Shown here: positions 5,820 to 10,645 of the stretch, piece by piece
How the letters are laid out: every line of letters begins with the position of its first letter
Position numbering within the stretch: the stretch's first letter is position 1
Source of the DNA: CAZFAT01 sp964517075
GTDB taxonomy: Bacteria > Acidobacteriota > Vicinamibacteria > Vicinamibacterales > SCN-69-37
DNA: 10,645 nucleotides
Direction of reading: 5' to 3'
Assembly: GCA_964517075.1 (NCBI GenBank)
Contig: CAZFAT010000271.1
Span: forward strand, 1-10,645
Made by a program: the position numbers and the translations under genes
The notes under the pieces: generated by a model
The model's database searches: none
What the model saw: only the letters and a program-made list of their open reading frames with translations
What the model was told of the DNA's origin: nothing

Positions 5820-6724
5820 CCGCCCGCCGCCTGTTCGCGCGCTACGCCATCTTCATTGCGCTGGCCGTGGAGTGCGTCGTGCTGGCCCTCGCCACGGACG
5901 CCTTTTTCACCGCGGACAATGTGGCGAACGTCCTGCGGCAGAACGCGTTCCCTGCCGTGATTGCCGCCGGCATGACGTTCGTGATCCTGACCGGCGGCAT
6001 CGATCTCTCGGTGGGATCGGTCGTGGCGCTGTCCGGTGTGCTGTGCGCCGACGCCATCGCGCAGGGATGGGGTGTCCCGGCCGGCATCGCCGTCGGCCTG
6101 GCCACCGGCGTGCTCGTGGGCGTCGTCAACGGGCTGGTCGTCACGCGTCTCGCCGTGGCGCCCTTCGTCGTTACCCTGGCCACGATGTTGATGGTCCGGG
6201 GAGCGGCGTTCAAGTACACGGATGCCCGGACCATCTCGGGGCTGCCGGCGTCCTTTGCGGGGTTCAGCCAGATGTGGCCGATGGCGATCGCGCTCGCCCT
6301 GACGTTCGCGGTCGCGTGGGTGCTGCTGATGCGGACGCCGTTCGGCCGTCACGTGTACGCGACGGGCGGCAACCGCGACGCGGCGTGGCTGTCGGGCATC
6401 CGCGTCAGCCGCGTTCTGTTGAACGTGTACGTTCTGTGTGGACTCGGCGCCGGCCTGGCCGGGGTCCTCGTGGCCTCGCGCCTGAGCGCGGGGTATCCCC
6501 GCGCGGGCGAGCTCTACGAACTCGACGCCATTGCCGCCGTCGTCGTCGGGGGCACCAGCCTCGCCGGCGGCCGCGGGTCGATCTGGGGCACCCTCGCGGG
6601 CGCGTTCTTCATCGGCATCCTCAACAACGGCCTCAATCTCCACAACGTCAGTCCGTACGACCAGATGATGGTGAAAGGGCTCGTGTTCCTGACCGCCGCG
6701 TCGCTCGATCGGTGGCGACAATAA
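5816..6724 (+). CDS. Sugar ABC importer permease (RbsC/AraH family)
   Basis: The protein has 302 residues and is strongly hydrophobic, with about eight or more membrane segments. Family hallmarks are present: MTFVILTGGIDLSVGSVVAL (53-72), YATGGNRDAAWLSGIRVSR (181-199, the cytoplasmic loop that contacts the ATPase) and AVVVGGTSLAGGRGSIWGTL (241-260) followed by GAFFIGILNNGLNL. It forms the inner-membrane channel, as a dimer in this family, with the preceding double-ABC protein. The start ATG overlaps the ATPase stop by 4 bp, so expression is coupled. RbsC-type proteins are usually around 310-340 residues, so this one is slightly short at the N-terminus but looks complete. Its TAA stop touches the stop codon of the convergent pepN gene with no spacer. 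Confidence 0.93.
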   Translation: MTARRLFARYAIFIALAVECVVLALATDAFFTADNVANVLRQNAFPAVIAAGMTFVILTGGIDLSVGSVVALSGVLCADAIAQGWGVPAGIAVGLATGVLVGVVNGLVVTRLAVAPFVVTLATMLMVRGAAFKYTDARTISGLPASFAGFSQMWPMAIALALTFAVAWVLLMRTPFGRHVYATGGNRDAAWLSGIRVSRVLLNVYVLCGLGAGLAGVLVASRLSAGYPRAGELYELDAIAAVVVGGTSLAGGRGSIWGTLAGAFFIGILNNGLNLHNVSPYDQMMVKGLVFLTAASLDRWRQ

Positions 6725-9391
6725 CTATCGAGGTGACTCGAGCGCCCTGGCGACGATGTCGGCGACGTCGCGCGAGAGCCCGGACGCCGCGGCCATGCGT
6801 CGTAGCGCCGCTTCGGCGCTGGCGCGACGGCCGAGCTCGAGCATCCGCCAGCTTCGGAACGACGTCGCGAGACGCGAGGCCGCCTGGGGGTTGGCGGGAT
6901 CGAGCTCCAGGATGCGATCCGCGACGAACGCGTAGCCCTCGCCGTCGGCGCGGTTGAACTGCCGCGGATTGAAATGCGCAAACGAGCCGATCAGGGCCCG
7001 CACACGGTTGGGATTGGCCATCGAGAAGGCAGGATGTCCCGTCAGCGCGCGGACGCGCGACAGCGTGTCGGGATGCGGCGACGTCGCCTGCAGCAGGAAC
7101 CACTTGTCGAGCACCAGCGCATTGTCGCGATAGCGCGCCTCGAAGTCCGCCAGGCTGGCCTCCCGTTCCGGCCCGTCGTGCTGGTTGAGCGTCGTGAGGG
7201 CGGCCATCCGATCGGCCATGTTGTCGGCGGCACGGTACAGCGCCACCGCCTGGTCGACGGCTCCGGGTTCGGCCGCCGCGACGCGCAGATCGAGTGCGGT
7301 GTGGCGCAGGGCGCGACGACCGACGGAAGCCGGATCGGGACTGTACGCGCCCGGCGTGGCCATGGCGTCCCAGGTCCTGCGGAGCGCGCCGGCCAGGTGA
7401 CGCCCAATGTGCGCTCGCAGGCTGACGCGCGCGCGGTGGACCGACTCCGGATCGACGTCGTGCCCGATCTCCCGGGCGATGTCCGCCTCGCCCGGCGGCT
7501 GCAGCACCTCGGCCACGAAGGCCGGCTCGAGCGACGGATCGCGCAGCATCAGGTCGAGCGCGCCCAGCAGGCCGTCATCGCCGCGCGCCTCGTCGCCGCG
7601 GGCCAGCCGTTCGGCGTTGGCGACGAGCAGCATCATCGCGAGGGTCTGCACGGCCTGCCAGCGATTGAACAGGTCCGAATCGTGCGCCGCCAGCCGCCGC
7701 AGATCGCCCGGCGATCGATCGGTGATCAGCCGGATGGGGGCCGAGAAGTCGCGGTTGATCGACAGCACGGGAGGCTCGGTCACGCCGGTGAACACGATGC
7801 GGTCGTGCTCGCGATCGAGCACGAACAGGCCGTTGTCGATCGGCCGGCCGGCGGCGGGCCGGAGTGGCAGGTCGCGGCCATCGGGCCCGACCAGTCCGAC
7901 GCCCAGCGGGATCAGCATCGGCGCCTTCTCCGGCTGATTCGGCGTGGGCGGCACCCGCTGGCTGAGATCGAGACGATAGGTCGCACGCGCCGCGTCGTGC
8001 TGCCCCTGCGCGGTCACTTCGGGCGTGCCGGCCTGGGCGTACCACCGCATGAACGACGAGAGATCGCGCCCGCTGGCATCCGCGAAGCACTGGACGAACT
8101 GATCGACCGTCGCCGCGTCGCCGTCGTGACGGTCGAAATAGAGATCCATGCCCTGCCGGAAGCGCTCGGGGCCCAGCAGCGTCTGAATCATCCGCACGAC
8201 CTCGGCCCCCTTCTCGTAGACCGTCGTCGTATAGAAGTTGTTGATCTCGGTATAGACCTCGGGCCGCACCGGATGGGCGAGCGGTCCGGCATCCTCCACG
8301 AACTGATGCGCCTGCAGCGCCCGCACGACCGCGATGCGGGCCACGGCGCGCGATCCCCGATCCGCCACGTATTCGTGCTCGCGGAAGACGGTGAGCCCTT
8401 CCTTCAGGCAGAGCTGGAACCAGTCGCGGCAGGTAATCCGGTTGCCCGTCCAGTTGTGGAAGTACTCATGGGCGACGATGGCGTCGATGTAGCGGAAGTC
8501 GGTGTCGGTCGCGGTGTCGGGCGACGCGAGGATGTACTTGTCGTTGAAGACGTTGAGGCCCTTGTTCTCCATCGCCCCCATGTTGAAGTCCGACACGGCG
8601 ACGATCATGAAGATGTCGAGGTCGTACTCGCGGCCGAACCGCTCCTCGTCCCAGCGCATGGCGTGCTTGAGCGACGCCAGGGCGTGGCCGCAGCGGTCTT
8701 CCTTGCCCGGTTCGACGTAAATCCGGAGCGCGACGCGGCGCCCGGATCGGGTGACGAACTGATCCTCCACGCAGCCGAGCCGCCCCCCCACCAGGGCAAA
8801 GAGGTACGACGGCTTCGGAAACGGATCGTGCCAGACCGCGAAGTGGCGTCCGTTCGCGAGCGTGCCGTGTTCGGTCAGGTTGCCGTTCGCGAGCAGGACC
8901 GGGACCTCCCGCGCATCGGCCTCGATGCGCGTGGTGAACACGGCCATCACATCCGGACGGTCCGGGAAGTACGAGACGCGACGGAAGCCCTCGGCCTCGC
9001 ATTGGGTGCAGTACGTCCCGCTGGACCGATACAGGCCGGACAGCTGCGTGTTCGCCGTCGGATCGACGCGCGTCTCGATCTCGAGCGTGAACGCCCGGGC
9101 CGGCGTGTCCGCGAGCCTGAACACCTCGGGCGTGGCGGTGTAGCGATCGGCCGGTAGCGGCCGGCCATCCAGGCCCGCCGAGACGAGCGTCAACCCGTCG
9201 CCGTCCAGCACCAGCGGGCCCGGCGCGGCCACCGAGGGATTGGGCCTGACCCGGAGCGTGGCCCGGACGCTGGTCGCCGTCGGATGCAGCGAGACGTCCA
9301 GACGAACGGTGTCGACGAGCCAGTCCGGCGGCCGATAGTCCGCGAGGCGGACGGGGCGAACGGTCAATGGACGATTCTCGGCACGCGTCAT
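6725..9391 (-). CDS. pepN: M1-family alanyl aminopeptidase N
   Basis: The protein has 888 residues, close to the E. coli PepN length of 870. It removes N-terminal amino acids from peptides in the cytoplasm, completing protein turnover and helping use of imported peptides; no signal peptide is seen. The substrate-binding motif GAMEN is at 272-276. The zinc site HEYFH is at 308-312 with Glu331 18 residues later (LKEGLTVFRE), a perfect HExxH-x18-E. Tyr392 in TVYEKGAEV is the expected transition-state tyrosine. The C-terminal helical domain is also PepN-like, for example DKWFLLQATSPHP and SMANPNRVRALIGSFAHFNP. This places it in the bacterial PepN branch rather than the eukaryote-like M1 branch. 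The start is the first in-frame ATG after an upstream TAA; no Shine-Dalgarno is visible. It is probably monocistronic, with a 201-bp gap upstream. Confidence 0.97.
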   Translation of the reverse strand: MTRAENRPLTVRPVRLADYRPPDWLVDTVRLDVSLHPTATSVRATLRVRPNPSVAAPGPLVLDGDGLTLVSAGLDGRPLPADRYTATPEVFRLADTPARAFTLEIETRVDPTANTQLSGLYRSSGTYCTQCEAEGFRRVSYFPDRPDVMAVFTTRIEADAREVPVLLANGNLTEHGTLANGRHFAVWHDPFPKPSYLFALVGGRLGCVEDQFVTRSGRRVALRIYVEPGKEDRCGHALASLKHAMRWDEERFGREYDLDIFMIVAVSDFNMGAMENKGLNVFNDKYILASPDTATDTDFRYIDAIVAHEYFHNWTGNRITCRDWFQLCLKEGLTVFREHEYVADRGSRAVARIAVVRALQAHQFVEDAGPLAHPVRPEVYTEINNFYTTTVYEKGAEVVRMIQTLLGPERFRQGMDLYFDRHDGDAATVDQFVQCFADASGRDLSSFMRWYAQAGTPEVTAQGQHDAARATYRLDLSQRVPPTPNQPEKAPMLIPLGVGLVGPDGRDLPLRPAAGRPIDNGLFVLDREHDRIVFTGVTEPPVLSINRDFSAPIRLITDRSPGDLRRLAAHDSDLFNRWQAVQTLAMMLLVANAERLARGDEARGDDGLLGALDLMLRDPSLEPAFVAEVLQPPGEADIAREIGHDVDPESVHRARVSLRAHIGRHLAGALRRTWDAMATPGAYSPDPASVGRRALRHTALDLRVAAAEPGAVDQAVALYRAADNMADRMAALTTLNQHDGPEREASLADFEARYRDNALVLDKWFLLQATSPHPDTLSRVRALTGHPAFSMANPNRVRALIGSFAHFNPRQFNRADGEGYAFVADRILELDPANPQAASRLATSFRSWRMLELGRRASAEAALRRMAAASGLSRDVADIVARALESPR

Positions 9392-9437
9392 TGAGGGAGT
9401 GGATGGACGGACTGACGAAGGCTGGCCGTCCTCGCAT

Positions 9438-9459
9438 ACGTCTCGACATTACCAGACGT
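9438..9459 (-). promoter_or_regulatory. Candidate pepN promoter (extended -10) inside an inverted repeat
   Basis: On the minus strand TG-G-TAATGT (9454-9446) fits an extended -10 (TGN-TANNNT). It would start transcription near 9439, giving a leader of about 48 bases before the pepN ATG at 9391. The box sits inside 6-bp perfect inverted arms, ACGTCT (9438-9443) and AGACGT (9454-9459), which could form an operator. No good -35 is present, as can be the case for extended -10 promoters. Evidence is by pattern only. Confidence 0.28.
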
Positions 9460-9533
9460 CGGCCCTCCATCGGTGCGGGCGACGCTGCCTACGAGCTCTC
9501 GGCCGCCGGCGTGTCGGCAGCCGCGCCCGCGAC

Positions 9534-9589
9534 GGAAGTCTGCGGCGTGCGAGCAGGGGAACACGAGACTGGGCCCATGGCAGACTTCC
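9534..9589. repeat. 10-bp perfect inverted repeat just after the ThuA-like gene
   Basis: GGAAGTCTGC (9534-9543) and GCAGACTTCC (9580-9589) are exact reverse complements separated by 36 bases. The repeat begins 3 bases after the stop codon of the ThuA-like gene on the minus strand and lies within the pepN upstream region. The long loop and lack of a T-run argue against a standard intrinsic terminator. It might mark the 3' end of the message by RNA folding, or be a protein-binding site for pepN control. The rest of 9392-9592 holds no supportable gene. Confidence 0.45.
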
Positions 9590-9592
9590 CGA

Positions 9593-10645
9593 CTACGGTG
9601 AAGGCCGCGGGCGCGCGTCAGCCTCGAGGTCGCCGAGCGCGTACTGCATCCCGGCCAGATAGTGCTCGAGCATCGGCCGCGTGGCGTACACGCGCGGCTC
9701 GTGGCCATGCGCGGCGTAGAACACGCGCCCCTTGCCATCGGCCCGAATCCAGCTCAGCGCGTAGTCGTGATCCCACGGCCGGTTCTCGCGCTTGAGTTCG
9801 TCGGGCGTCATCCGCGAGACATCAATGCTCAACAGCACTCGCACGTTGCCGCGCGAGAACGAGTCGCGTGTGAACGTGTAGGTCTCGTCGGTGATCTCGA
9901 AGGGCTCGCCTTTGAAGGGCGCCGTGATCGGACTGTCGGGATCGTCAATCTTCACCCAGACGTGCTGCCAGGGATGCGCGAGGAAACTGCCGCCAATCAT
10001 GCGGTTCCACTCGGGCCATGTCCCGGCGTTGCCGCCCCCACCGCCGCCGCCACCGCGGGCCGGCGCGCTCTCGTCGAGCAATGCCTGAAAGCGATCGGCG
10101 AAGTCTGCCTGCGCGATGGACCCGGTCCGGCCGGCATCGAGCGTGTCGAACCAGGCGTCGGCCGCGGCCGCGAACTCGGGGCGCGCCAGCCGGCCGTCGC
10201 GATTGGTGTCGCGTGCGATCAGCGCGCGGGCCACGGCCATGCCCGGCCCCGCGCCCGCCTCGGCCGTGGCCGTACCGGTGTGATACGAATCGCTGGCGGC
10301 GTGCACGCCCGCAAGACCCTTGCCGCTGTGCACGAAGTCGAGGACGGCCTGACGTCGCGCCGCCGTTGCCGCCGGACTGGCTGCATCGTCGAGGAAGTGC
10401 CCCGTCGTGCTGGCCAAGAAAATGGCGTCGAACTGCGAGAGGTTGGCGGCGTTGATGTCGGCCGCCTCGTAGGTGATCACGGTCGACCACGCACCCGTCT
10501 TCTTGCCCAGTTCCTCGACGGTCCGGGCCGCGAGCGGAATCGTGGCGTGGACGAATCCCGTCGACCGGCCGAGCACGAGCACGCGGCGGGGCTGCCGCGG
10601 CGGGGCGGGGGCACGATCCGGCAGCGCCGCGATCATCGCCTCGAC
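9593..10645 (-). CDS. ThuA-like protein with an inserted EF-hand pair, 5' end probably outside the window
   Basis: The frame is open to the right edge. An ATG at 10636 is available, but the codons before it (Val-Glu-Ala) continue the frame, and MIAALPDRAPAPPRQPRR looks like the segment after a signal peptide, so the true start probably lies beyond 10645. Residue numbers here count from that ATG. The ThuA (trehalose-utilisation, glutamine-amidotransferase-like) fold is shown by RRVLVLGRSTGFVHATIP (17-34), FDAIFLASTTGHF (69-81), GKGLAGVHAASDSYH (105-119), EWNRMIGGSFLAHPWQHVWV (209-228) and WDHDYALSWIRADGKGRVFY (288-307). Between 119 and 205 is an unusual insertion. It holds an EF-hand loop DTNRDGRLARPE (143-154) with canonical calcium ligands, a weaker second loop DAGRTGSIAQAD (167-178) and an eight-glycine linker (195-202). 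ThuA relatives act in sugar metabolism, but the reaction is mostly unproven. Confidence 0.85.
   Translation of the reverse strand, partial: VEAMIAALPDRAPAPPRQPRRVLVLGRSTGFVHATIPLAARTVEELGKKTGAWSTVITYEAADINAANLSQFDAIFLASTTGHFLDDAASPAATAARRQAVLDFVHSGKGLAGVHAASDSYHTGTATAEAGAGPGMAVARALIARDTNRDGRLARPEFAAAADAWFDTLDAGRTGSIAQADFADRFQALLDESAPARGGGGGGGGNAGTWPEWNRMIGGSFLAHPWQHVWVKIDDPDSPITAPFKGEPFEITDETYTFTRDSFSRGNVRVLLSIDVSRMTPDELKRENRPWDHDYALSWIRADGKGRVFYAAHGHEPRVYATRPMLEHYLAGMQYALGDLEADARPRPSP
10031..10054 (-). repeat. Poly-glycine codon run
   Basis: Eight consecutive GGN codons, mostly GGC/GGT, encode Gly195-202 of the ThuA-like protein. They form a low-complexity triplet repeat at the downstream edge of the EF-hand insertion. 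Such runs can change length by replication slippage and probably serve as a flexible linker between the inserted domain and the rest of the fold. Confidence 0.8.

Noticed and set aside
5039..6724. Permease gene read with a 561-codon frame starting inside the ATPase gene
   Set aside because: The first 259 codons are out-of-frame ATPase sequence; the real start is the ATG at 5816, which overlaps the ATPase stop and begins a proper membrane protein.
6974..9157. Plus-strand open frame of 727 codons opposite pepN
   Set aside because: The opposite strand encodes a complete M1 aminopeptidase with all motifs. The composition here is that of an antisense shadow.
10031..10054. Triplet run considered as a CRISPR-like or tandem repeat array
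   Set aside because: It is a single short run of glycine codons inside a coding sequence with no spacers or repeat units.

Overview
This 10.6 kb window is a GC-rich, gene-dense bacterial chromosome segment with no tRNA, rRNA, insertion sequence or CRISPR array. Two features fit an Acidobacteriota-like genome, perhaps of the Vicinamibacteria type: the style of a serine/threonine kinase N-terminus around 4188-4007 (minus), and the mix of exported serine hydrolase, Tat-exported hydrolase-like protein and ThuA-like protein. This is inference from protein style, not a phylogenetic result.

Layout. At 1-762 (minus) lies the 5' part of an exported beta-lactamase-type serine hydrolase, cut by the window edge. 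It is head-to-head with an SGNH/GDSL lipase-esterase (782-1414, plus), which is translationally coupled to a GNAT acetyltransferase (1411-1941). These converge on a minus-strand block: an AbrB-type antitoxin (3884-3630), a PIN-domain toxin (3639-3133) and a Tat-exported, TIM-barrel glycoside-hydrolase-like protein (3124-1985), all packed tightly enough to be one transcript. Upstream of this block (3885-4190) is a relic zone with the N-terminal lobe of a protein kinase followed by an unidentified coding-like fragment in another frame.

The plus strand then carries a two-gene sugar-importer module of the RbsA/RbsC (CUT2) type: a double-ABC ATPase (4332-5819) and its membrane permease (5816-6724). 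No substrate-binding protein is visible. The permease stop codon abuts the stop codon of a convergent pepN gene (9391-6725, minus), which encodes a complete M1 alanyl aminopeptidase. After a 201-bp gap, a ThuA-like protein (10645-9593, minus) with a paired EF-hand and poly-glycine insertion runs off the right edge.

How the genes work together. The inferred themes are uptake and turnover of sugars and peptides, with exported hydrolases and an importer, plus one type II toxin-antitoxin module. I see no obvious new defence or biosynthetic system. The points most worth a second look are: the EF-hand pair spliced into the ThuA fold; the SxxK-to-SxxE change in the serine hydrolase; a candidate bidirectional promoter with overlapping -10 elements at 770-776; the toxin-antitoxin pair fused into one transcription unit with a Tat-exported enzyme; and the kinase relic.
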